NCBI GenBank assembly: GCA_049568075.1
Contig: CP144911.1
Strand: one strand, 5' to 3'
Length of the DNA: 64,000 bases
DNA from: Gottfriedia sp049568075
GTDB lineage: Bacteria > Bacillota > Bacilli > Bacillales > Bacillaceae_G
Shown: positions 1-7,760 of the stretch, one piece after another
How positions within the stretch are numbered: the stretch's first letter is position 1
Layout of the letters: every line of letters begins with the position of its first letter
Position numbers and translations under genes: made by a program
The notes under the pieces: model-generated
Told to the model about the DNA's origin: nothing
Database searches by the model: none
Seen by the model: the letters and a program-made list of their open reading frames with translations, nothing else

Positions 1-282
1 AAGTTCGATCAACCCCTACAAGGTAACGAAATTATCATTCCAGAACATGTTGAATATGTGTATCTTCGAGTAGATGTGAAAACGAATGTTTACAAGTACT
101 TTTACTCATTTGATGGAGAGGAATGGACAGAAATACCTGTAGCACTTTATTCATATAAACTGTCTGATGATTATATTCAAGGCGGGGGATTCTTTACAGG
201 TGCATTCGTTGGAATGCAATGTCAGGATACGACTGGTCAAGGGCTCCATGCGGATTTTGACTATTTTATTTATAAGAGATGA
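1..282 (+). CDS. Beta-xylosidase, glycoside hydrolase family 43, C-terminal fragment
   Basis: Only the last 93 codons are present; the frame is open from base 1, so the gene begins outside the window. The residues match the C-terminal beta-sandwich that follows the five-blade propeller in GH43 xylosidases: VYLRVDVKTNVYKYFYS, FDGEEWTEIP, then FFTGAFVGMQCQD and ADFDYF just before the stop. In the family this domain packs against the catalytic propeller and helps close the active site, where xylose is released from xylo-oligosaccharides. The catalytic residues are not in the window, so activity cannot be judged. A strong terminator follows directly, so this is the last gene of its transcript. 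The family call is fairly secure; the exact substrate is inferred. Confidence 0.8.
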   Translation, partial: KFDQPLQGNEIIIPEHVEYVYLRVDVKTNVYKYFYSFDGEEWTEIPVALYSYKLSDDYIQGGGFFTGAFVGMQCQDTTGQGLHADFDYFIYKR

Positions 283-284
283 CA

Positions 285-334
285 AAAAATGTCCCTGAAG
301 GTTGTTTTAACTAATCTTAGGGACATTTTCTTTT
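285..334 (+). terminator. Rho-independent terminator after the xylosidase
   Basis: Stem AAAATGTCCCT pairs with AGGGACATTTT, followed by CTTTTCTT. It lies immediately after the stop codon. Confidence 0.8.
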
Positions 335-404
335 CTTCATTATTTAAGATAATCTGCAGAGATGTCTTTTAATTATTGATACTAAATGGATAGTAAAGTT
401 TTTA

Positions 405-1313
405 TTAATAGTAAATTCTTACGGCTTCATCGTCTAAGTGCATTAAACGTAGTTGTTTTGAAAGATAATTTTTTACTTCTTCATCATCATAGAATAATGC
501 CTTTGATTGTGCTTCGCGTAAAAATACTAATTTAGCCTCGAGTGATGAGGTCTCAAAAAAGTGTGCTACTTCATCAGTGTCTATAGTAAGAATATTTTCT
601 TCAAACTTAAATAAGTTTTGATTTTTTGTTTCTTCCGTTTTTGTCACAAGCTTATTTAGTATTCCAAGGCTGTCCTCAGTCGGTAAGACGATTTGATTTT
701 CTCGCTCATTTTTGACTCCGATTAAGTAATCTTCTAATGATTTAAACGGTTCAAGTGAAAATTTTTGCTGAAGCACCTTTCTTTCCGCAGCGTCATATCC
801 TTCTATAGTTCGAGTCGCTTTAATTTCAGGGATCTTTTGAAAAGTATCCTTATTAGTAGTGACATCTACAACCTCCACAGCACCTGGTGCATAGCATATT
901 AACCTTAGGAAATCATTTAAATTTTTAGCAACAATTTGTACCGGATCATCAGAGTCCATTGGTGAAACACGTACAATATAAGCATCTTCTAAATCACCAA
1001 CTTGGCCAAAATCAGTTAAAAAACCAAAATGAACTCCATCTGAACCAGTTCTTGCAAATTGGATAACATCAAGGGGAGTGTTTAAATAACGAGTATCGAT
1101 ATTTTCATAAGAGAAATATAAACCACCAAAAGACCCAGACTCACGATCTAATTGATTTTGTAAGTTAATTACATTAACTAGTGTTTTAGGGATATCGTAC
1201 TTTCCGTAATTCAACTTAACTTTATCCATTTCGAAATTCTCCTTTGTAGACTTACTCCCTGTGAAAAATAGTAGAAAAGCGATTAATAGACATATAATAA
1301 TTTTTCTTAGCAT
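405..1313 (-). CDS. Exported or membrane-anchored protein of unknown function, possibly SUKH-like
   Basis: A 302-residue protein not recognised with confidence. Residues 1-20 (MLRKIIICLLIAFLLFFTGS) form a signal peptide or N-terminal anchor without a lipobox cysteine. The middle, about residues 78-150, has the look of an SMI1/KNR4 (SUKH) fold: PLDVIQFARTG, VHFGFLTDFG, then PVQIVAKNLNDFLRLI followed by an acidic Val-rich stretch. SUKH proteins are usually cytoplasmic immunity or regulatory proteins, so an exported one would be unusual. The C-terminal third is charged and probably helical (KLVTKTEETKNQNLFKFEE, then repeated leucines). It is monocistronic with its own spacing on both sides and no toxin-like neighbour. 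The coding nature is likely; the SUKH comparison is inference from pattern only. Confidence 0.6.
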   Translation of the reverse strand: MLRKIIICLLIAFLLFFTGSKSTKENFEMDKVKLNYGKYDIPKTLVNVINLQNQLDRESGSFGGLYFSYENIDTRYLNTPLDVIQFARTGSDGVHFGFLTDFGQVGDLEDAYIVRVSPMDSDDPVQIVAKNLNDFLRLICYAPGAVEVVDVTTNKDTFQKIPEIKATRTIEGYDAAERKVLQQKFSLEPFKSLEDYLIGVKNERENQIVLPTEDSLGILNKLVTKTEETKNQNLFKFEENILTIDTDEVAHFFETSSLEAKLVFLREAQSKALFYDDEEVKNYLSKQLRLMHLDDEAVRIYY

Positions 1314-1470
1314 TTTAAACCATCCGATAAGTATGTATTATGTAGTGGTGAGTTTTTTTAATGATTTGTTAATTAAATTATAACCTTTGAGAATCAGGGA
1401 TTAAATAGAATGTTTTATAACAAAAAGGATGCTATACACTTTAATATCACGTTTTGTTTAACAGATAGTA

Positions 1471-1510
1471 ACAAAAAAAGCTCAACCAATTTTGGTTGAA
1501 CTTTTTTTAG
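1471..1510 (-). terminator. Terminator of the MFS exporter gene
   Basis: Stem GTTCAACCA / TGGTTGAAC-like around loop AATT, flanked by A-tract and T-tract, so it can act in both directions. It lies 18 bases beyond the stop of the minus-strand exporter. Confidence 0.75.
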
Positions 1511-1527
1511 TCTAAGGACTTACTTTA

Positions 1528-3063
1528 TTAATTCTCTGCTAACTTTTTCTTAAAGTTAGTACTAGTATTAGTATTTTCTTTCACTACAGGTTCCTCTGCA
1601 GCTGTTGAACGTTTGATAAAGAATGCAAGAACTAGTGCAACTGCGGCAACGAATACCGTTACATAAAATGAGAAGTTAATTCCCTCTAACATTGCCTTCA
1701 TTGTGATCTCTTGCTTAATTTGAGCAAGCATTTCAGGTGTAGGTTTACTAGTCACATGCTTCATTGCTTCAGCAGCAAGCTCTTTAGCTTTAGATTCTGT
1801 ACGATTCGACATTACTGTTATGAGTAAAGCTGTACCAATCGCACCAGATACTTGTTGTAAAGTATTATTCATCGCAGTACCATGTGGATAGAATCGTTTT
1901 GGTAATTGATTTAACCCATTTGTCGATACTGGCATCATTACCATCGACATACCGAACATACGTAATGAGTATAAAATAATAATATGCGTATAAGTTGTAT
2001 CCATTGTTAACTTACTTAAGAAATAAGTAGTAACAGTCATAATCGCTAAACCTGTTACTGCAAGTATTCTTCCACCAATTTTATCAAATAATTTACCCGT
2101 AATTGGTGACATAATTGCCATTAATAAAGCACCCGGTAGCAGCATTAAGCCTGCATCAAAAGGTTTAATGCCTCGAAGCGTTTGAGTGTAAATCGGTAAA
2201 AGCATCATTGCTGAGAACATAGCCATTGTAACTACAATTGAAATCGCTGACGATAAAGCAAACATTGGGTAGCGATAAATTCTAAAGTTTAACATTGGCG
2301 TATCAAGTTTTAATTGACGTAAGATAAATAGTACTAATGAAATAACCCCTACTATTAAAGTAACGTAAGCTTCTGGACTATCCCATCCTTTTGTTCCCGC
2401 AGTACTAAAACCATATAATAATCCACCAAAACCTATACTAGATAAAAGAACTGAGAAAAGGTCGATCGTACTGTTTGATTTCTCTTTTTTATCTTTAAGT
2501 AAGAAAAAGCCGATAATTAAAATCGTTAATGCAATCGGTGAAACAACATGGAAAAGCATTCTCCAGTCATAATGTTCAATAATCCATCCTGATAAAGTTG
2601 GTCCGATTGCTGGTGCACCCATCATTACTAAACCAAAGAATCCCATTGCAGTTCCTCGTTTTTCAACAGGGAAGCTAGTTAGCATAACATTCATTAATAA
2701 TGGCATTAAAATAGCCGAACCGGAAGCTTGAATCATGCGGCCCGCTAATAATAAAGGAAATACATGTGCAAATCCTGCTGTTAAAGTACCGATATTAAAT
2801 AAAAGTAGTGCAGTTAAAAATAAATGTCTAACAGAATATTTTTGGATTAAGAATGCAGTAGTCGGAATTAAAATTCCATTTACTAGCATATATCCAGTAG
2901 AAAGCCATTGAACAGTCGAAGGCTCAACGTCCAAATCCTTCATAATAGAAGGTAAAGCAATATTAAGTAAAGTATTGTTTAAGAAAGCAATAAAAGCACC
3001 AATCATTAGGATTGTAATAATCCCATATGGCGGATTAACTGATTTATTCATGGAATGATCCAT
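1528..3063 (-). CDS. MFS multidrug exporter, DHA2 (EmrB/QacA, 14-TM) family
   Basis: A 511-residue drug:H+ antiporter-type protein with about 14 membrane segments. Family landmarks are visible: the N-terminal LNNTLLNIALPSIMKDL, the motif-A region LIQKYSVRHLFL after TM2, and the motif-C segment MGAPAIGPTLSGWIIEHYDWR in TM5, diagnostic of exporters. The C-terminus is a polar tail rich in Glu, Asn and Lys. I start at 3063 rather than seven codons upstream because AAAGGAGGGG lies just before that ATG and would itself be inside the longer reading. It is divergent from a TetR regulator and carries an 18-bp palindrome in its leader, which points to local repression lifted by a substrate. The transported compound is unknown. 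Confidence 0.9.
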   Translation of the reverse strand: MDHSMNKSVNPPYGIITILMIGAFIAFLNNTLLNIALPSIMKDLDVEPSTVQWLSTGYMLVNGILIPTTAFLIQKYSVRHLFLTALLLFNIGTLTAGFAHVFPLLLAGRMIQASGSAILMPLLMNVMLTSFPVEKRGTAMGFFGLVMMGAPAIGPTLSGWIIEHYDWRMLFHVVSPIALTILIIGFFLLKDKKEKSNSTIDLFSVLLSSIGFGGLLYGFSTAGTKGWDSPEAYVTLIVGVISLVLFILRQLKLDTPMLNFRIYRYPMFALSSAISIVVTMAMFSAMMLLPIYTQTLRGIKPFDAGLMLLPGALLMAIMSPITGKLFDKIGGRILAVTGLAIMTVTTYFLSKLTMDTTYTHIIILYSLRMFGMSMVMMPVSTNGLNQLPKRFYPHGTAMNNTLQQVSGAIGTALLITVMSNRTESKAKELAAEAMKHVTSKPTPEMLAQIKQEITMKAMLEGINFSFYVTVFVAAVALVLAFFIKRSTAAEEPVVKENTNTSTNFKKKLAEN

Positions 3064-3086
3064 GATTTCCCCTCCTTTGTACATCT

Positions 3087-3104
3087 AGTTCAATTTTTTG
3101 AACT
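3087..3104. promoter_or_regulatory. Candidate TetR operator palindrome
   Basis: AGTTCAATTTTTTGAACT is a perfect inverted repeat (7-bp arms, 4-bp spacer) in the leader of the MFS gene, between its predicted -10 and ribosome binding site, and beside the divergent TetR gene. The position fits a roadblock operator. That this TetR protein binds it is inference. Confidence 0.55.
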
Positions 3105-3118
3105 GCGGTTTCATCTTC

Positions 3119-3147
3119 TATATAAGATAATATGATATACCATTCAA
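3119..3147 (-). promoter_or_regulatory. Predicted SigA promoter of the MFS exporter
   Basis: On the minus strand TTGAAT (3147-3142) is separated by 17 bp from TATATA (3124-3119). Initiation would fall just ahead of the palindrome at 3087-3104. Confidence 0.5.
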
Positions 3148-3274
3148 TCATTAGATGCAATTATAATAACCATTAGAAATCCTTAATAATCTAATCAGAT
3201 ATTTACTAGTTAAAAATGTTAAAATAATGTACTATGTTTTTTAAGCAGTAATTAACTAGAACCAAGGTGATTAT

Positions 3275-4165
3275 ATGAATGATCGTAAACAGCATGTTGT
3301 AAAAATAGCTCATGAATTGTTTATTGAAAAAGGATTTCAAGCAACGTCAATTCAAGACATATTAGACTATAGCGGAATTTCTAAAGGTACATTTTATAAT
3401 TATTTTTCGTCTAAAAGTGATTTAGTAGTCGCATTATTTAATATGATTTATAAAAAACTTGAACATGAAAGAAATGAGTTGTTGATCGGACAAAGCCCTT
3501 CAAATATTGAAATTTTCATTAAACAAATAACTTTATTAATGGAGGCAAATAGAGATAATAAATTGATTTCTCTATTTGAAGAAGTAATTTATATAAATGA
3601 CTTAGATATTAAACAGTTCATAAGAGAAGGTAATTTTAAAACATTAAATTGGGTGTATACACGTTTCTTAGACATTTTTGGCAGTGAAAAGAAAGATTTT
3701 TTATTAGATAGTGCCATTATGTTTTTAGGAATTATTCACCATAATGTGAGATACTATGACCTTGCAAAAGATATGAATATTAGTATGGATCAAGTCGTCC
3801 GATATAGTGTAAAACGTATGATTAAGATTGTTGAGGATGTTGAGGAATCTGGTGAGCAATTATTCAATTTGGAACTATTAGATAGATGGTTACCAGTAAG
3901 AAAGACCGAAGAAAATCTTCAACAAAAGCTTTGTAGTATTATTTGTAAAATGAAAAAATCAGCATTAAATAGTAATGATCAACAAAAGTACAATGAGTTA
4001 CTAGATTTTTTACAAAACGAATTGTTGCAGTCGAAAACACCGCGAAAATTTTTAATTGAGAGTGCTCTAGTATCCTTAAACGAAGGGAAGACGTTACTAG
4101 GAGAAAAAGAACTACAAAGGCTGAATGAACTAATCGACATTAATTTTATACAACATGTAAAATAA
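3275..4165 (+). CDS. TetR/AcrR family transcriptional regulator
   Basis: A 296-residue TetR protein, longer than the usual 190-220. The N-terminal helix-turn-helix is clear: HELFIEKGFQATSIQDILDY then SGISKGTFYNYFSSKSDL at about residues 13-50. The remaining helical ligand domain is extended by an extra helical C-terminal part after residue 200. ATG at 3275 follows AAGGTGA at the right distance. The gene is divergent from the MFS exporter and is the obvious candidate repressor; the palindrome at 3087-3104 is the likely operator. No ligand can be predicted. A terminator follows. Confidence 0.9.
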   Translation: MNDRKQHVVKIAHELFIEKGFQATSIQDILDYSGISKGTFYNYFSSKSDLVVALFNMIYKKLEHERNELLIGQSPSNIEIFIKQITLLMEANRDNKLISLFEEVIYINDLDIKQFIREGNFKTLNWVYTRFLDIFGSEKKDFLLDSAIMFLGIIHHNVRYYDLAKDMNISMDQVVRYSVKRMIKIVEDVEESGEQLFNLELLDRWLPVRKTEENLQQKLCSIICKMKKSALNSNDQQKYNELLDFLQNELLQSKTPRKFLIESALVSLNEGKTLLGEKELQRLNELIDINFIQHVK

Positions 4166-4180
4166 CTTAATTAATATGAA

Positions 4181-4226
4181 AGAAAACCATCCTTTAGCTT
4201 TTAAAGCTTAGGATGGTTTTCTTTTG
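4181..4226 (+). terminator. Terminator of the TetR gene
   Basis: AGAAAACCATCC...TTTAGCTTTTAAAGCTTA...GGATGGTTTTCTTTTG forms a long stem with an inner hairpin, ending in a T-rich run. Confidence 0.85.
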
Positions 4227-4385
4227 TTTAAAAATGATTAGTTCCATTGTTGCGAAAGTTAAAGTTATATTTTCCCTTGAAATTCTTTAATTAGATAAGT
4301 TCAATACAACTTTCGTCTACTTTTATGATGAAAAAACAGCTTAAAATCAGTATAAATGTCGTTATTATACTTTTTTTACCATTAA

Positions 4386-4416
4386 TTGACAAAAAATTCT
4401 GAATTGGTGATATACT
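4386..4416 (+). promoter_or_regulatory. Possible promoter of cstA
   Basis: TTGACA at 4386 and TATACT at 4411 are both near consensus, but the spacer is 19 bp, longer than ideal. A strong AAAAAGGAGG site follows at 4431-4440. Confidence 0.4.
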
Positions 4417-4450
4417 TTCTTTTATAAATGAAAAAGGAGGTATCTTTGTT

Positions 4451-6529
4451 GTGAAATCTTTAAAATCAATAGTAGTTTGGGGATTAATTTCAATACTTGG
4501 AGCTTTCTGTTTTTCTGTATTAGCTTTAAAAAGAGGGGAAACAATAAATGCAATTTGGCTCCTCACTGCGGCAGTTTGTACATATGCAGTGGCTTATCGT
4601 TTTTATAGTAAGTTTATTGCAGAAAAAGTATTTAAACTAGACGAAGATCGTAAAACACCTGCTGAAATTAATAACGATGGTAAAGACTTTGTACCAACGA
4701 ATAAGTGGGTACTATTTGGTCATCATTTTGCAGCGATCGCAGGGGCTGGCCCACTGGTTGGACCAATTTTAGCTGCGCAAATGGGTTATTTACCCGGAAC
4801 GATATGGATTATAGTAGGAGTTGTATTTGCAGGGGCAGTACAGGATTTTGTCATATTAGCTGCTTCGACACGTAGAAACGGCAAATCGCTTGGAGAAATG
4901 ATTAAAGAAGAGATTGGTCCTATAACAGGGGTCATCGCGTTAATCGGTATATTAGGAATTATGGTTATTTTATTAGCTGTATTAGCACTTGTTGTAGTTA
5001 AAGCGCTTGCAGGAAGTCCATGGGGAATGTTTACGATTGCAGCAACTATTCCGATCGCAATTTTCATGGGTATTTATATGCGATACATACGTCCAGGTCG
5101 AGTAGGAGAAGGGTCTTTTATTGGTGTAATTTTATTACTACTTTCTTTATTTGCAGGACAATATGTAGCAGAAAGTCCAACTTTAGCAGCAATGTTTACG
5201 TTTAAGGGAGAAACGATTGCTCTTATGTTGATTGGTTATGGGTTTATAGCATCTGTACTTCCAGTTTGGCTATTATTAGCTCCACGTGATTATTTAAGTA
5301 CATTTTTAAAAGTTGGAACGATTTTAGCTTTAGCAATTGGCATTATTATAGTAGCACCAGACTTACAAATGCCGGCCATTACAAAGTTTATTGACGGAAC
5401 GGGACCAGTATTTGCGGGAAATCTATTTCCATTTTTATTTATAACAATTGCTTGTGGATCTGTTTCTGGATTCCATGCATTAGTTGCTTCAGGCACTACC
5501 CCTAAAATGATTGAGCGTGAAACGCATGCACGTGTCATTGGTTATGGTGCTATGTTAACGGAGTCTTTTGTAGCAGTAATGGCTATGATTGCCGCTTGTT
5601 TATTAACTCCAGGAGCATATTTTGCTATAAATAGCCCGCCTGCCATAATTGGAACTGATGTAAACCAAGTGGCTCAAGTCGTTTCAAGCTGGGGCTTTAC
5701 AATAGCTCCAAATGATTTGAGCACACTAGCAAAAGACGTAGGGGAACAAACAATTCTTTCTCGTACTGGTGGGGCACCAACTTTAGCAATCGGCATGGCG
5801 GCTCTTTTTTCTAAAGTAATTGGTGGTAAGGCATTAATGGCTTTTTGGTATCATTTTGCTATTCTATTTGAGGCGTTATTTATTTTAACAACAATTGATG
5901 CTGGAACTAGGATTGGACGTTATATGACGCAAGACATTTTAGGCAATGTGTACAAGCCATTTGGAAAGACGGATTCACTTCCTGCAAATTTAATTGCGAC
6001 AGCTATTTGTGTTTTCGGCTGGGGCTATTTCCTTTATCAAGGAGTTATTGATCCACTTGGAGGGATTAATACTTTATGGCCATTATTCGGTATCGCAAAT
6101 CAAATGCTTGCCGCGATTGCATTATTGTTAGGCACAACTATCTTGTTGAAAATGGGGAAAAAGGCATATGCATGGATTACATTAGTGCCAACGATCTGGA
6201 TTTTAATCGTCACAATGACTGCCGGTTGGCAAAAGCTTTTTCATGCATTACCAAAAATAGGGTTTTTAGCGCATGCGAAAGTTTTTAAAGATGGTTTAGA
6301 TGCTGGCAAAATTCTTGCACCAGCAGCTAGTAAAGCACAAATGAATCAAATTATTTTAAATGACTATATTGACGCAACAATTTGTGGATTGTTTATGGTG
6401 ATTGTCCTTTTAGTTCTAATTGCTTCGATTCGAAATTGGATCAATATAATATCTAATAAACCGATAAAATTACATGAAACTCCGTACATTAAACGCGAAG
6501 AAAGTGAACCGAAAAATTATGCACTATAA
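4451..6529 (+). CDS. cstA: Carbon starvation protein CstA, peptide/pyruvate transporter family
   Basis: A 692-residue protein with about 16-18 membrane helices. CstA hallmarks are present: an N-terminal helix pair, then DGKDFVPTNKWVLFGHHFAA with the conserved GHHFAAIAGAGPLVGP stretch at about residues 95-110, VSGFHALVASGTTPKMI near 340, and the DAGTRIGRYMTQD segment near 485. The family imports peptides or pyruvate when preferred carbon is scarce. The start is GTG at 4451, ten bases after AAAAAGGAGG. The next gene, a YbdD/YjiX protein, overlaps the last codons, as in many genomes. The C-terminal tail after the last helix is hydrophilic. Identification is secure; the substrate is not fixed by sequence. 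Confidence 0.93.
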   Translation: MKSLKSIVVWGLISILGAFCFSVLALKRGETINAIWLLTAAVCTYAVAYRFYSKFIAEKVFKLDEDRKTPAEINNDGKDFVPTNKWVLFGHHFAAIAGAGPLVGPILAAQMGYLPGTIWIIVGVVFAGAVQDFVILAASTRRNGKSLGEMIKEEIGPITGVIALIGILGIMVILLAVLALVVVKALAGSPWGMFTIAATIPIAIFMGIYMRYIRPGRVGEGSFIGVILLLLSLFAGQYVAESPTLAAMFTFKGETIALMLIGYGFIASVLPVWLLLAPRDYLSTFLKVGTILALAIGIIIVAPDLQMPAITKFIDGTGPVFAGNLFPFLFITIACGSVSGFHALVASGTTPKMIERETHARVIGYGAMLTESFVAVMAMIAACLLTPGAYFAINSPPAIIGTDVNQVAQVVSSWGFTIAPNDLSTLAKDVGEQTILSRTGGAPTLAIGMAALFSKVIGGKALMAFWYHFAILFEALFILTTIDAGTRIGRYMTQDILGNVYKPFGKTDSLPANLIATAICVFGWGYFLYQGVIDPLGGINTLWPLFGIANQMLAAIALLLGTTILLKMGKKAYAWITLVPTIWILIVTMTAGWQKLFHALPKIGFLAHAKVFKDGLDAGKILAPAASKAQMNQIILNDYIDATICGLFMVIVLLVLIASIRNWINIISNKPIKLHETPYIKREESEPKNYAL

Positions 6530-6722
6530 AGTGAAGGAGTTCAAAAAATATTATAAGCAGTTTATTAGTTTATTAGTAGGTGTACCAAGCTATGAGAAAT
6601 ATGTTGAACATATGAAAACACAACACCCTGATCAACCAATTCAAACTAGAAAAGAGTTCTTTATCGAAGCGCAAGAGTCACGCTTTAATTCTAAAGGTGG
6701 TAAAGTTACTCGTTGTTGTTAA
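6519..6722 (+). CDS. YbdD/YjiX family small CstA-associated protein
   Basis: A 67-residue cytosolic protein. The family signature is visible over most of its length: LVGVPSYEKYVEHMKTQHP, then a basic RKEFFIEAQESRF and a C-terminal CC. Proteins of this family are encoded with cstA and are needed for, or modulate, its transport. I chose ATG at 6519, which overlaps the end of cstA by 11 bases and implies translational coupling; a reading from 6474 would run deep inside cstA and lacks family similarity. GTG at 6531 is a possible alternative. A hairpin follows, but it has been split and duplicated by a repeat element. Confidence 0.85.
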   Translation: MHYKVKEFKKYYKQFISLLVGVPSYEKYVEHMKTQHPDQPIQTRKEFFIEAQESRFNSKGGKVTRCC

Positions 6723-6754
6723 AAAATCTGCACATCTATCTATTAAGTGAACAA

Positions 6755-6967
6755 AATCCACAAGATTATTTCTTGTGGATTCAGTGTGTAGACAAAGTTC
6801 TAAAATTTGATTTTCAGACTGATTGAAAACGCTTGTCTTTCGAGGCGCGAAGGCAGGTGAGGAGCGGAGTTACCTTTGACGGTAATGAGCACCGCAGACA
6901 GACGAAGCAACGAAGAAAGTGAGCGTTTGTCAACAGTCTGAATCCACAAGATTATTTCTTGTGGATT
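6755..6967. repeat. Full-length hairpin repeat element inside a duplicated terminator stem
   Basis: A 27-bp terminator hairpin (AATCCACAAG, 7-base loop, CTTGTGGATT) occurs identically at 6755-6781 and 6941-6967; only the second is followed by a T run. Between them is a 159-bp element beginning with TAGACAAAGT, containing CAGACTGATTGAAAACGCT (from 6815) and ending with AGCGTTTGTCAACAGTCTG (to 6940), which are imperfect inverted repeats. Its core is G+C-richer than the surroundings (GGAGCGGAGTTACC ... GGTAATGAGCACCGC) and encodes nothing. Shorter relatives are at 19531-19642, 45523-45638 and 55698-55799. Confidence 0.75.
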
Positions 6968-6975
6968 TTTTGATT

Positions 6976-7647
6976 CTATTTTTTATTTCTACGATATAAA
7001 TCCAGAGTTTTGTATCCAGCACCTAAGACCATTTTCATTTCTTCACGTCTTTTTGCTTTTGTTGCTTCTTGCTTAGCGCTATAGATGTGTCGTGCCCAAT
7101 CTTTACGATACCCAGGAGTTAGAGACTTATAGATCGTAAGTAATTCGGGAAAATCTTCTAAATCCATTTCAACATTTGGAATCATATCGATATAATCATC
7201 TACACATTGACTTGCTTTCGATGAATTCGTAGCTTTTGTTTTTGTTTCTTCTTTTAATCCAACAACTGTAAAGACGTCATCCAACCCAACCATACGAGCA
7301 AATTTAATTGTACTTGAACCAATATAGCCGCTCTCATCCGCACCTAATCCTTCGAATAAATCATCACGATGAATATAAGTCGGATATACTTTGTTTCCTT
7401 TTTTAGGATAGGCAATAAAAATATAGCCATTTTTATCTAAATAATGATTCTGGATAATCTTTGTGACTAGTTCTTTTAGCGAGTCCATATCAAGTACAAA
7501 AGCAAATATCAAATCGTAAGGATGGCTTTGTAGATCCGTATCAAAATGTGGTAGATCTGCAAGATAATTTACATCACTTGGTTGATTTAAAACAGTAGCT
7601 TTTTTATATTTTTTTAAGTTTAGCTTTTCAACAATGGTTTTAGTCAT
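6976..7647 (-). CDS. YdeI/OmpD-associated family protein
   Basis: A 223-residue cytosolic protein. The C-terminal 70 residues carry the YdeI/OmpD-associated domain: LLTIYKSLTPGYRKDWARHI then SAKQEATKAKRREEMKMVL. The N-terminal part (KLNLKKYKKATVLNQP, YDLIFAFVLDMDSLKELV) resembles the family's mixed alpha/beta N-terminal domain. Some relatives are annotated as bacteriocin-protection proteins, but no mechanism is established. Its position beside the Bce-type peptide resistance module is suggestive only. It is single-gene, with a leader of little interest, and it ends next to the duplicated hairpin. Confidence 0.75.
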   Translation of the reverse strand: MTKTIVEKLNLKKYKKATVLNQPSDVNYLADLPHFDTDLQSHPYDLIFAFVLDMDSLKELVTKIIQNHYLDKNGYIFIAYPKKGNKVYPTYIHRDDLFEGLGADESGYIGSSTIKFARMVGLDDVFTVVGLKEETKTKATNSSKASQCVDDYIDMIPNVEMDLEDFPELLTIYKSLTPGYRKDWARHIYSAKQEATKAKRREEMKMVLGAGYKTLDLYRRNKK

Positions 7648-7705
7648 TCCGATCCACCTTTAAAGTAGTATGTATAAAGCTATTATAAATCAAAATAAGT
7701 AAAAT

Positions 7706-7741
7706 AAATAATAGAAGCTAAAGGGAGAGCTTCTATTATTT
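7706..7741 (-). terminator. Terminator of the ABC permease gene
   Basis: AAATAATAGAAGCT pairs with AGCTTCTATTATTT around an 8-base loop. The minus-strand continuation is ATTTATTTTACTT. Confidence 0.7.
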
Positions 7742-7760
7742 ATTAGGTAGTAATGTTAGT

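Noticed and set aside
4291..4566. Minus-strand 91-codon ORF at the start of cstA
   Set aside because: Overlaps the cstA promoter, RBS and N-terminus; composition is a shadow of the coding strand.
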